From: Thysanoteuthis rhombus
Lineage: Eukaryota > Mollusca > Cephalopoda > Oegopsida > Thysanoteuthidae
DNA: 64,000 nt
Reading direction: 5' to 3'
Assembly (NCBI GenBank): GCA_963457665.1
Contig: OY735227.1
Coordinates: 45,063,959 to 45,127,958 of the forward strand
The position numbers and the translations under genes were made by a program. The notes beneath the pieces were generated by a model. That model searched no databases. It was given only the letters and a program-made list of their open reading frames with translations, and had not been told where the DNA came from. Of the stretch, positions 54,206 through 64,000 are shown piece after piece. Positions within the stretch are counted from its first letter, which is position 1. Each line of letters starts with the position of its first letter.

Positions 54206-55184
54206 ATTGTATCTCAAGAATTTGGTATGCTTTCAACCAGTGACGTTCCAAAGTTTAGTGTCACCTGGCGCGGTAACTCAAGGTGTCACCCCGAAAGCTG
54301 CCAACTCAAAAAACTTTTGAGCCAAATCGAATTAAAACAAATGCCATAATACAGATTAGCAAAAGATTGGCCAAAATCACTGAAAAATAGTGGAATTGGT
54401 AGCAATAAATATTGACTTTTTGTGCTACCAAAACATGATATCACCCAGGGGCCCCCCTTTTGATATACCAGTTTCAACATTATACTTGTTCAAGACTGAA
54501 TGGGTGACTTGGAATATGCACATCATTTGGAGTTCAGTCTATGTTGTAGTATTCCTTGATGTTAAACATTTAACATAGCTGCAAAGTACAGTGTGGCTGG
54601 GGATAAATAAAAACCTCTCTCATTCCCTAAATGCCTAAATTATCACTTTAGCTGACAATTGCTTTTTAAGTGTTCGCAGTTTTTATCACTGGACTGCAAT
54701 ACACATAAAATAAACATATTTTGATTATTGGTAGATAAGAAATTTTATTTCATTGTATTTATTTAGATCAATAATATATAAAAAGAATAAATGGTCCGGA
54801 GATAAACGTCAAATAATTAGGCCAGAAAAACAGTTTAAAATTTATGGCAAAAAGCCAATAATCGCAGAGAGCCAAATCTGTCAAGGGGCTGACATAGGGG
54901 CATTACAATGTTTTGCCAAAAAAGCCTGCATGCGGTGTGAAGAATAACTCACTCGGTCATTTAGAATGCGATGGTCAAGCAATACATAAGTATATTCAAT
55001 GGTGTTTCACTGCTGACTGAGTAACACCATTAGAGAGTGTATGTTCACGTATACATGGATGGATTCTCTCTGATTGGTTGTCAGGTAACAGCATGGTTGC
55101 ATGACCACTTCTCAAAATATCCGAAATTGCTGGATACTTTCCAAATGGACCTTGTACACAGGAAATGGAATCCTGATCAAACCG
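54206..55184. other. Non-coding DNA with a possible transposon end
   Basis: The 54245-54300 block (GTGTCACCTGGCGCGG, GTGTCACCCC) resembles ends of DNA transposons, with ATCACCCAGGGGCC at 54440 as a possible partner. The remaining sequence is unassigned. Confidence 0.35.
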
Positions 55185-55445
55185 AGTCAAAACTCAGTAG
55201 AAATCGTCATATGGCAAATGTCTTCTGGCAGCATACCGTCTTAGGAGTGATCAATTAGCACATTGAAAGATGGGGTGATCAATGAATACACTTGCCTTTT
55301 GTATGAATTTTCAAAAATAAAACAAGCAGGCACAAACTAAGAATCAATTTAGCATAAACTCTGCAAACTAAACCCCACCACTAAAACCAATTTTTTTTTT
55401 GGGGGGGGGATTTTAAGAAAATTTTTTTTGTTGACATAAGAAGTA
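55185..55445 (+). repeat. R1, copy 9 (3' truncated)
   Basis: Landmarks: AACTCAGTAGAAATCGTCAT, GGCAAATGTCTTCTGGCAGC, AGGAGTGATCAATTAGCACA, GGGGTGATCAATGAATACAC, GAATCAATTTAGCATAAACT, CTAAACCCCACCACTAAAAC. It passes directly into an S2 SINE head where the R1 TAGCTCCATTGG region should be. Confidence 0.65.
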
Positions 55446-55459
55446 AATGGTTAAAATTC

Positions 55460-55630
55460 CAGCCTTGTAGCTCAGATGGAATTATGGTTAACACCTCTAC
55501 CCCACATGCAGAGGGATGCCGGTTCAATCTCTGGTATTGGCAAAACATGATGGAAAACACGTCAGCAGGACGAATTTCTCGGGGCACTCAACAGCTAATT
55601 GAGTACACTTAAAACTGTTTGATTAGGGTA
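55460..55630 (+). repeat. S2 SINE (tRNA-Val-derived), copy 2
   Basis: TTGTAGCTCAGATGGAATT and GGTTAACACCTCTACCCCAC carry the A-box region, CATGCAGAGGGATGCC the anticodon arm side, and CCGGTTCAATCTCTGGTATT the B box. The body GGAAAACACGTCAGCAGGAC, TCTCGGGGCACTCAACAGCT, AATTGAGTACACT matches 38935-39000. Confidence 0.7.
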
Positions 55631-55639
55631 AATCAGGGG

Positions 55640-55890
55640 TCATCATCATCATCAGTCTTTTAACGTCCGTCACTGGACATAGACCTTCCCCACAATTTGC
55701 GACACTTCTCTATCATGGACGTCGCAGAGCCAGTACTTCCTGAACTGGTCTAGCTCGCCTCTCCATCTAATATTCTGCCGGCCTCGGTTGCGCATGTGAT
55801 CTCGGGATCCATGTCGTGAGTCGTAATGTCCATCGGTTGTCTGCCATTCTCGCAACATGGCCAGCCCACTGCCATTTGAGTTTTTTAAAT
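55640..55890 (-). pseudogene. RTE LINE 3' end, copy D
   Basis: The plus strand begins with CATCATCATCATCAGTC, the reverse of the GAT tail. The minus strand reads GSGLAMLREWQTTDGHYDSR, HGSRDHMRNRGRQNIRWRGE and FRKYWLCDVHDREVSQIVGK, the RTE C-terminal tail. It is closest to copy C at 22685-23065. It has a single open frame of 81 codons but no catalytic domain. Confidence 0.8.
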
Positions 55891-55959
55891 CAGGGATAGG
55901 AGTCATGCAAACCACTATCCAAAATAGGTGCTTTTCCAGTTGCTTCCAGCTATGGTCGA

Positions 55960-56075
55960 CTATTTACCTTTAGCTCCATAGGTACTGTCTGTACACATGA
56001 TATATACATAAGTTTCTTAAGTTTCAAAGTCAGTCCAGCTGGCTATTTTGACGGTTTTGTTCATGGTTTCAAACA
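55960..56075 (+). repeat. R1 3'-end fragment with an internal micro-inversion
   Basis: It reads normally through TTTAGCTCCATAGGTACTG and CTGTACACATGATATATAC. The next 38-39 bp (about 56007-56045) are the reverse complement of the expected TAGCCAGC..GAAACCTATG segment: ATAAGTTTCTTAAGTTTC.. CAGTCCAGCTGGCTA. After that the normal order resumes with TTGACGGTTTTGTTCATGG. Confidence 0.7.
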
Positions 56076-56410
56076 ACCAATTGGAAAATGAAAGAAATGT
56101 CAGACAGAAACAATTATCTATTGTTGTTGAGTTCTATGAGGCATTCAAGAATCAACAGAGGCTTCAGAAGGAAAAAACAAAAAAGAGGGAAAACTGAAGC
56201 CAACTGGAATAATATCAGGAAAGAGAAGATTCAAAAATGAGGTCAGAGATTACATACTATTAAAAGCCGAATCAGTGACGACTGCTTAGAGCAAAAGGAA
56301 TATCATGAAAGATCACGACAAACAGCAGAAATAAAAAGAGAAGACACGAATAACTGAGGATCATATAAAATGCATATAATTAGCCAAGTCTGAAATGTCT
56401 TTTCATGTGC
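56076..56410. other. Non-coding DNA, nothing recognised
   Basis: Purine-rich around 56150-56350. No match found. Confidence 0.4.
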
Positions 56411-56437
56411 TGAGATATACATACGTACATATATATG

Positions 56438-56473
<36 letters not shown>

Positions 56474-56899
56474 CACATACACATATTTATACACACATAT
56501 ATATACACATTTACATATACAAAATTTATATATATATATACACATTTATACACACACACACATATATATACGCACAGACACACACACAAACATCTATATG
56601 TACACATTTATATACACCAATATACACACACACACATATATATATACATACACAAATATCTGTATGTACACATTTATATACACCAATATACACACACACA
56701 CATATATATATACATACACAAACATCTATATGTACACATTTATATACACCAATATACACACACACACATATATATATACATACACAAACATCTATATGTA
56801 CACATTTATATACACCAATATACACACACACACACACATATATATACATACACAAACATCTATATGTACACATTTATATACACCAATATACACACACAT

Positions 56900-56948
<49 letters not shown>
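56411..56948. repeat. TA/CA compound microsatellite with a 66-bp tandem unit
   Basis: From about 56589 to 56900 a unit of roughly 66 bp (ACATCTATATGTACACATTT, ATATACACCAATATACACAC, (CA)n, TATATATATACATACACAA) is repeated about five times and is nearly identical between copies. Its length is a multiple of three, which is why long frames (up to 184 codons) stay open on both strands. The tract ends in a (TA)n run at 56907-56948. Confidence 0.92.
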
Positions 56949-56950
<2 letters not shown>

Positions 56951-56954
56951 ATGT

Positions 56955-57017
56955 GGATTTGCTACACAAACTAATTCATGTTTCTGCACACTCTGGGCCT
57001 CATGAGATAATAAATCC
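56955..57017 (-). ncRNA. Hammerhead-ribozyme-like motif, copy 3 (degenerate)
   Basis: On the minus strand: GGATTT (outer stem I), CTCATGA in place of CTGATGA, GGCCCAGAGTGTGCA (stem II region), GAAAC, stem III ATGAATTAGTTTGTG, GTA triplet, GCAAATCC. The outer stem I is kept (GGATTT with AAATCC), but the inner stem I and one core base have changed. It shares the CAGAAAC spelling with the two 30-kb copies. Confidence 0.5.
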
Positions 57018-57081
57018 ATCACATATCAGCCATTGCTTTATATTATGGCATATTGCTAACCAGATCTATACCATATGTATC

Positions 57082-57105
<24 letters not shown>
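57007..57105. repeat. Tail segment of the hammerhead-like element (57-kb copy) and (TA)n
   Basis: AATCCATCACATATCAGCC, ATTGCTTTATATTATGGCAT, ATTGCTAACCAGATCTATAC then CATATGTATCATATATATA. It aligns with 30458-30533 and joins the hammerhead-like core directly, giving an element of about 130 bp between two TA tracts. Confidence 0.75.
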
Positions 57106-57114
<9 letters not shown>

Positions 57115-57535
57115 TACATATATATGTATGTTTTCAAGAAATAGATAAATGATCCAATAGATTGAATACAAATTGCATTATATTATATTGAAACAATATT
57201 TGAAATGATCTCCCGTTATTATACAGTGAATGGTTCATTTGGCCTAGACAACGTAAATAGAATAAACTATTTAAGAAAAAAAGATTGCTGCTGGGATCAA
57301 AGCTGTGACCCAGAGGGTAGCTGCTTCAACTTGGATCATTTCAGAGTTTTAATACAATATAACACGATTTATAATCATATTGTCGGATCATATATACCCA
57401 GTTTTCAATGCATATCTGTTGCATTGAATGAAATTAATAGAGCAGATGCAGAACACATACACACACATATATATAAATACATACACACACACTCATATAT
57501 ATATATATACACACACTCATATAATATGGTACAAG
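57106..57535. other. Non-coding DNA with CA/TA microsatellites
   Basis: Short CA and TA runs at 57100-57125 and 57455-57525. Otherwise unassigned. Confidence 0.5.
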
Positions 57536-57949
57536 GTATGAATTTTTCCTGTAGGGAGTAATCATTTGTTTATCATTTAACTGTCTTGGGGGTTTAAAAA
57601 CAAAACTGTTATATCAACAATTTATAAGCATTCTGTTGGAGCCTTTACATATAATCACTCTTTTAGGAATGATTATGAACCTGGTACTTGATGCAATACC
57701 ACATAACAACAGTAAGCAACCAAGACTTACAATAACGATTGATGCATAACACATGTACTTGAATCCATCTTGGTAATATCAAATCATGAATCATTATTCT
57801 GATGCTTTATGTGGAACAAGGTACAGTATACAATCCATAGAGAAACGTTTTTCCTCCAGAAGTTTCCCTAACAGACTCAGAAGGATAAGAATGGAAATCA
57901 GAAGTTGAAGATTACTTTTAAAAGATATAAACAAAACAATAGAAACAAA
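57536..57949. other. Non-coding DNA, nothing recognised
   Basis: No supported feature. Confidence 0.4.
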
Positions 57950-58345
57950 ACTGTCGACATAGGTTTCTTTCGTTTTCAAGTTGGTCTGGCTGTTAGTATG
58001 TATCATGTGTACAGGTCACATCAATAGAGCTAGAAAGCTGAAAATTTAAATATTCGATCCTCATTATGTCTAAAAAAAGTTTTCTTTGTTTTTTGAAAAT
58101 TCCTCACTTAATTAGATTGTTAGATGGGATTCAATTTGCCATGTAAATTTATGCCAGATTGGTCCTTTAGTTTTGGGGTCTGACAGCATTAACACCTTTT
58201 TTTTCCAATTCAGATTTTTTAGAGATAACTGGCCAACACGAGGCAAGTAATATGTTCATCGATTACTCCTATTTCCATTTTGTTAATTGATCATTCCCAA
58301 CATAACATGCTGCCAAAAGATACAGATTCAGGTTTCTATCAAATG
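57950..58345 (-). repeat. R1, copy 10 (near full length)
   Basis: Inverted on the plus strand: CGACATAGGTTTCTTTCGTT, TTCAAGTTGGTCTGGCTG, GTATGTATCATGTGTACAGG, AGAGCTAGAAAGCTGAAAAT, TCATTATGTCTAAAAAAAG, GATTCAATTTGCCATGTAAA, TTGATCATTCCCAACATAAC, ATGCTGCCAAAAGATAC, ATTAGACCAGACC. Confidence 0.75.
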
Positions 58346-58354
58346 ATTAGACCA

Positions 58355-59020
58355 GACCTACCCTCTGCCTAGGATAAGAGTATAGTATCTGTGCACTTTG
58401 CCTAGGATTAAAGTGTTACCCCACCCCAACCTATACTTCTGCCTAAGATCAGTGTGTAGAATCGGTTGATAAATGTTACACAGCAAATATATACACATAC
58501 ATACACTGATACACAGCGTGTTATATACATGTGGACTAGCATAGTACCAGTCAAAAATGACAACATTTACATTAGGAGCAACATTTCTGCCTTAGGTAAG
58601 AGTATTTGTGCACTCTGCCAAGGATCAAAGTGTTACTCCCTGGCACTTTCACTTGGGATCAGAGCGATGTATCTGTTTGCAGTACACACTTTGGTAGCTT
58701 TGTGCTGGTGCAATACAGTGGCCTACTAAGGCTTGGTATTGCTAAGCACATGAAGCCTAGAATTCGTGGCCTCAAAAAATAACTCTGTCCAATCTCAGGG
58801 GAGCAGCAAGCCTTAGGGCAGTACCCTTCCATAGCAAGAGTCGGGCAAGAGTCGGGCTTGCCCTGTTGTCTTTACAACAGAATTGAAGGGAGTGGAGCTA
58901 TTCTTGAAACTTTCCATACAGAACTCCCTCATTAAAAACAACCTTGTGTCACATCTCGTTCTTGTGGAGGAGCAAGTAAATGCAGATCAGAGTGTAGTAT
59001 CAGTGCACTCATTAAAAAAT
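58355..59020 (+). repeat. Loose direct-repeat cluster (CTGCCTAGGATCA...GTGCAC)
   Basis: Variants of CTCTGCCTAGGATAAGAG, GTATAGTATCTGTGCACTTT and AGTGTTAC recur at about 58363, 58395, 58438, 58585, 58613, 58658 and 58985, with irregular spacing. One unit carries a (CA/TA) insert. It looks like a broken-up tandem array. Confidence 0.55.
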
Positions 59021-60529
59021 TGTTACTGATGATTAATGCTGAGACAAAAGACAGTTATATGTTTTGCCATCAATGACAGGAGGAAACTATCCGTTTTTTG
59101 TTTTTTTGTTTCATTCGCCAATGTGAGTTTCCGAATATGATTTGTGTCTCAATATAATGGATTCTCATATCCAAATTATATAAGTTCATGAAGTATTTAG
59201 TTAACTTATATCTAAGTACATTCAAAAGTCTATCAAAGTCTATCAAATGACACACACCACAAAGCAATTCCAATTTCCTTTCAGACTCAGCATCAGGTTT
59301 TTTTGCTGCCTTTAAATTTCTTGAATGTACAAAATACTAGAAGCATCAATACTACTTTTTGTATCAGTTCCAGTTCTACTTCAAAATTAACCAATCATGG
59401 CCAAAATTTCCCACTCTTAAAAAACTACCCATCATATTTTACTTCAGAGCCTTTAATCTCAGCATCATTTCCCATCATGCTTTGCTGCATTTGAGAAAGA
59501 GACTACAGACCAAAATGGCCAGCATTTATAAAGTGAAGTTAATAACCTCAAAAAAATTTTGTTATCAATGTTTTCTCTTGTAAATGATAAACTCACTGAT
59601 GGCCATTTTTTCAGGTAATGTTCTAATTGTTAAGGAAAAGGATTGGATACTCCAAGGTCAATGGTTTGATACTAAATATTCAAGATTAGATTTTTGACTA
59701 TTGACTTGATGACCAATGATGTTTAATACTCGACTCAGCAGGATAGTTGGTTTACTACTCTAAAACTACTGTTACTGTAGATATCATCGCCCCATCACAA
59801 TTCATTTTTCCAATTAATTTCAACTCTTGAATTCATGGACCACTTGTGATTGCTTACATTGACGGTGTAACTTCTTAGAGAATAGAATTAGAAATATTGG
59901 AAATATCATGTGCATTTAAAAAAACAAAAAAAACAATTCACCTAACACTCTAAGGGAGGGGGTGATTTCAATAAGGACATATTTCCCTTGATAAATTTAC
60001 CTTCAAATATTTTACAAATTGGAGGGTTAATGTCACACATTCTAATGAGAATAAAAATAAGTATCATGTGAATCCTATCAGTTTCTTTGTGAATTACGAT
60101 TCCTTCACATGAGATTTGCAAGTAGGACATTGACAATTATACTGTCGAGACTAAGTCAGTATCATGAATGAATGATAGACTCAAAAATACAGTTTATCAA
60201 AATGGTTCAATTTGAACAACATCTCCTGCTTGGCTTTCTGAGCCAAATTCAGGCATGGGCAACATTTTTGGTCTTTTGGGGCTCATATAAGACATTTTTT
60301 ATCTTTATTTAGGCCACATATGTCAAAAATATCAAATTTATGTATGTAACATTTGAATATATCATAATTTTTAAATATGGCTTACAATTATTATATTATT
60401 CATTTGTAAAACCAAAACAATATCAATTTTACAATATAAATGCTTCGATGTGCCCTGGGACACGAAAATGTTACCACAGATTGAATCTAGCTTTCAGTCT
60501 GAATCAAGATGGGTCTATGGTTGTCCACA
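59021..60529. other. Non-coding DNA, one possible hAT terminus
   Basis: CAGGCATGGGCAACATTTTT at 60250 is a typical hAT-end word, but no matching inverted partner was located. Nothing else was recognised. Confidence 0.4.
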
Positions 60530-60625
60530 TGTGGCCTAATTAGTAAAGTGCTATCCTGGTCTTACAGGCTCCCCAGGATACAAGATGTAGAAGATGTGGG
60601 TTCAAATGTCATCAGAGGCTACTTC
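60530..60625 (+). repeat. tRNA-like SINE head
   Basis: GTGGCCTAATTAGTAAAGTG is A-box-like, and GTGGGTTCAAATGTCATC, about 65 bp downstream, is B-box-like. The stems are degraded. No second copy is visible in the window. Confidence 0.45.
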
Positions 60626-61789
60626 TTGATTTCCAATCCAAGCTGCTTACTTGACAGTTGCAGAATCAGGGTAAAAACAACTTTCACATTGCAACAAAAA
60701 TTAATCATAAAAGAAATTATAAAGAACATCTAAGAAACACAAACCACTTTAGATTATTACATCCGTCATTGATATTAACAACCAAGAAATATTCAAGAAA
60801 CACTTCTCAAAACTCAATAATAATGACAATTCTTCATTTAAGAAATTCACACAATTTGAGACCATCACAAGTTACCAAATCCAAATCCCATTACTAAAAC
60901 AATAATGAAAATAGAGATAAGGAGTTTTTATGAATAATGACATGCATCATGTTTAGCCAATCCAAATCTCATGAACTTATTTTTTATTAGAATCTGCACT
61001 GTTAATCTAATTACTCAAATCTGCAGGGAATCCAATTGTAATAAAAAGCAATAGCAAAATGAAGATAAATAATAACCAAAATTTTAACATAATAATGAAC
61101 ATATCTGCTAATTTCTTCTCTGTTTTAAACTTGGTCAAAGAAACACAGAATCATTTATTGAGTGAGATGGACCATCCTTCCTCTCAAAGTCTAAACTGTA
61201 TCTTATCCTACTCAGACCAGAATGTGGTAAGGACAGGGATGCCAGATCAGACATTTTTCGGCAAGATCTAACCGATTTCCCCACCTATTTAGCCAATGAA
61301 AAATGGTGATTTTTTTTAACCAAATCCACAACATCTCGGATAAGTTTAATAAAAGTAAATGTACAGTTTTTATCAATTATCTGTTCTGCAATCTTACTAT
61401 ATAGTTATTTTATTTGATATTTGAGTTTTAAATGAGTATACAACATTTTTAGCCATTAAGTTGGCCCAAAATGGGGAAGATTTAGCTAATTTTAGCCAAT
61501 TTTTAAAATAATTTCAACTGAAGAAAATCAAATTTATGTAGGTGCAGACATTTAACTTTTTCTGAAAGTTTCCGAAAAAACAACTAACAATCCAATTTTC
61601 CTTGTCTCATTTCTTGACAAATTCTGTTTGATTCTACGCCAACCATTATCATTAGAAAAAAAAGTTTGTAAGAAATATCACAATTGATGACATGAGATAC
61701 AAAAATTCATATCTTGATTGTTTGGGCTAGAAATATGTTATACTTGCTATGATATCCAGCATTGCCTGGTCTTGCTTTAGACTATTGAA
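60626..61789. other. Non-coding DNA; left candidate hAT terminus at 61235
   Basis: ACAGGGATGCCAGATC at 61233-61248 matches, in inverted orientation, GATCTGGCAACCCTGA-like sequence (ATCTGGCAACCCTG) near 63870. Other content is AT-rich and unassigned. Confidence 0.35.
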
Positions 61790-62780
61790 AACTGGAGAAA
61801 AAAAAGGTTCACCTCTAGCTTTTGACAGCTCAAAGGGAGAAAAATTCTTCCAGCTTTTAACACCTAAAAGTGGGAAAAAAAAGTCCCCTCAAATTTAACC
61901 CCTGAAAATGAAAAAAAAGTTTCACCTCAATTTTGACCCCTGAAAGGAAAAAAGATAGTTCCCCAACTCCAATTTTGATTCCTGAAAATGAAAAAAAAAT
62001 TCCCTGCAGATTTCAATACCAAAAAGAGGAAAAAAGATGTTCTCACTCAGTTTTGACCCATAAAATTGATAAATAACAGTTACCTCTCGATTTCAACCCC
62101 TTGAAAGTTAAAAAAAGTTCCTTTTTGACCCCTAAAAGTGAAAAAAAAAAAATTTTCTTCTAGATTTTGAACCCCATGATGAAAATAAACTTTCCCCAAG
62201 TTTCACTCCTAAAAGTTGAAAAACAGAAATTCTTTGCTCAATTTTGATCCCTACAGGTGAAAAAAGTTTCATTTTTGATTCTGATCCGAAAAAATGAACC
62301 CCCCCCCCTCAATTTTAACCCCTGACATTGAAGAATAATATTCCTCCTCAATTTTGACCCAAGGAAATGAAAAAAGATCTTTTTCAATTTTGAACCTTAT
62401 GATTGAAAAAAATTATCCTCACTAAAGTTCAACCTTAGAAAATAAAAAAAAAGATTTCCTGATTTTGATCCCATAACTTCTGACCTCAAAAAGTAAGAAA
62501 CATTTTTCTAGATTTTGATCACTGAACACGAAGAAAAATTCCCCAACCTATTTTTGCATCAGAACTTGAAAAAAAATTCCCTTGATTTTTGCCCCCTGAA
62601 ATTGACCCGTAAAATTGAAATAAATCCCTAAAATTCAAATAAAAATCTTTCAACACCTAAAACTGAGAAAAGAATTTTTCCCTCAATTTCGGCCCCTAAT
62701 ATTGAAAGAAAAATCTCCCATTTGATTTTGTCTCCACAAAGTGGTAAAGAAACTTTTCTCTATATTTTGACTCCTAGAAG
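61790..62780. repeat. Diverged short-period satellite, roughly two dozen units of 35-48 bp
   Basis: The unit is CCTCAATTTTGACCCCTGAA then AATGAAAAAAAAGTTCC, with drift in A-run length and in the pyrimidine part. TTTTGACCCCT and TTTAACCCCT words occur throughout. Each unit carries a purine half and a pyrimidine half. On the minus strand each unit reads as a pyrimidine tract followed by CAGGGG, which resembles a 3' splice site. Confidence 0.85.
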
Positions 62781-64000
62781 TGAAAAATGAAAGGTCTGGG
62801 ATTGCTTCAAAAATATGCTTACCAAGCTACGACTGTTGCAGACAACAAAGCAAAATGCATCAATAAAAACATTACAAACAGCTGTGGCACAAATGGAGTC
62901 TCTGCACATTTTTGAGATATCTCGAATAATTATCTCTGGTTGCAATGTACTGTTTGGTAGGAGAAAGCGAACATAATCAAACTTTCACAAATAAAAGTAT
63001 AGAAGAAGAAGAATTAACTTTCTTTCATAATTACATTACCTACTATATAGGTTTTCAATGCCTACATAAATAACAGTAATTTTTGACTGGTATATTCTAG
63101 GTAATGATAATGACCAAAAAGTCACTATAGTAACTTTGATATACAAAATAGCTTCTGACTCAAGTGTTCTTTTATTCTTAAAATCCACACAACGTAACTG
63201 CCATGATTGATTTCTGTTTCTTATCGTGATTGGGACAATATTCAATAGTTCCTGATTGGAATTCATAATTCTGTGAACAAAAATAATAAATAAGTAATAA
63301 AAATGCAATCAAGAAGACCATGAAAAAGATTTTAATAATTGACCAGAAAAATAAATCAATGGCTACGTGAAACTAATTGAGGGTCAATTTGTGAAGAATG
63401 ATGAAAAATCAATGGCCGTGCTCATTCCCATAATTCCATTTATAACCAGAATTCTCTCTGCCAGCTCAAAGCATTTTCTCCCGAAGCAAAAGAAAAAAAA
63501 AGAAGCTATTTTTTTCCCTTCAATAATTGCCAGCAGTGAAAAAAAATTCTCTATTTTTCTTTCTCCTTGCAGGTAAGAGGCCAGATTTCAAATGAAAAGA
63601 TGCAATTGAATACAATTCTCATATCTATTGAGGTAAGAGGCAAGGTAGCCAAATTTGGCCAGAAAGGGAAGATAATCAGGGATTTATTTCAGAGATCTAG
63701 ACAAAACACACATTGGAATAGCTTTGAATTTAGAAGTTGAGCAAGTCTGAAGACGGAGGTTTAATACCAGCCTCTTGATCGATGCCCACTTGATTTCCGA
63801 ATTCAAGGTTATTCCAATGAACATTTTGGCTAAGTCTGTGAGATAAAGCTCAGACCATCTCCTATTTTAGCCCAAATCTGGCAACCCTGATAAGAGAAAC
63901 CTGATTGTCGAAAATAAGAATTAACGGAAAATGAAAAAAAAAATAGACTATTATTTTATAGACTACTAGTTTTGCTTATTTTCAGACTTTTTTATCTTAA
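62781..64000. other. Non-coding DNA, nothing firmly recognised
   Basis: Contains the right candidate hAT terminus at about 63867-63881. GAGGTAAGAGGC is repeated at 63570 and 63632. No exon was recognised. Confidence 0.35.

Noticed and set aside
56395-57005. Open frames of 115-184 codons on both strands
   Set aside because: They come from a 66-bp repeat whose length is a multiple of three and which lacks stops in several frames.
1-64000. CRISPR-like arrays or bacterial operons
   Set aside because: The repeats are eukaryotic minisatellites, microsatellites and transposons. There is no spacer-repeat architecture and there are no cas genes.

Overview
This is about 64 kb of AT-rich nuclear DNA from an animal, most likely an invertebrate. 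The evidence is one spliced exon of a conserved metazoan gene, long stretches without sustained coding potential, abundant (TA)n and (CA)n microsatellites, tRNA-derived SINEs, and decayed RTE, CR1, mariner and hAT elements. I see no operons, bacterial genes, CRISPR arrays, rRNA or viral genes. I cannot name the species or phylum from sequence alone.

The only host gene I can support is on the minus strand at 24931-25393. It is the first coding exon of a FAM20B-like glycosaminoglycan xylosylkinase, a Golgi kinase of proteoglycan linker synthesis, bounded by a good splice acceptor and a good donor. Sequence above 25393 would be its upstream intron or 5' region and sequence below 24930 its next intron. 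I did not find the other exons. Everything else is repeats and sequence I cannot assign.

Layout: 1.7-3.1 kb has a hAT-type MITE, an RTE remnant and an R2 repeat. 4-10 kb has minisatellites, a mariner remnant and SINE pieces. 10.5-10.9 kb has the first R3 MITE. 12.2-14.3 kb is a broken DUF4371/ZMYM-type hAT transposase. 15-19 kb has mariner and two RTE 3' ends. 20-24 kb has R1, R2, SINE and RTE pieces. 25-27.5 kb has the FAM20B exon with two inverted repeat pairs just upstream. 28.8-31.1 kb has a hairpin element, (TA)n tracts and paired hammerhead-ribozyme-like sequences. 33.8-37.2 kb has a purine tract, a small MITE, tRNA-like SINEs and a large foldback. 38-47 kb has mariner, a Val-SINE, a hAT fragment, a Tigger-type MITE and a long CR1 remnant. 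47-53 kb has a tRNA-Met SINE with an R3 MITE inserted, and a 28-bp minisatellite. 53-59 kb has R1 copies, an RTE end and a third hammerhead-like copy. 61.8-62.8 kb is a diverged short-period satellite.

The most interesting material is the small family between (TA)n tracts that carries hammerhead-ribozyme-like cores (30.25-30.53 and 56.95-57.08 kb), the repeated occurrence of large inverted repeats, and several dispersed families (R1, R2, R3) that can be aligned from copies inside this one window. Family names R1-R3 and S1-S3 are mine.
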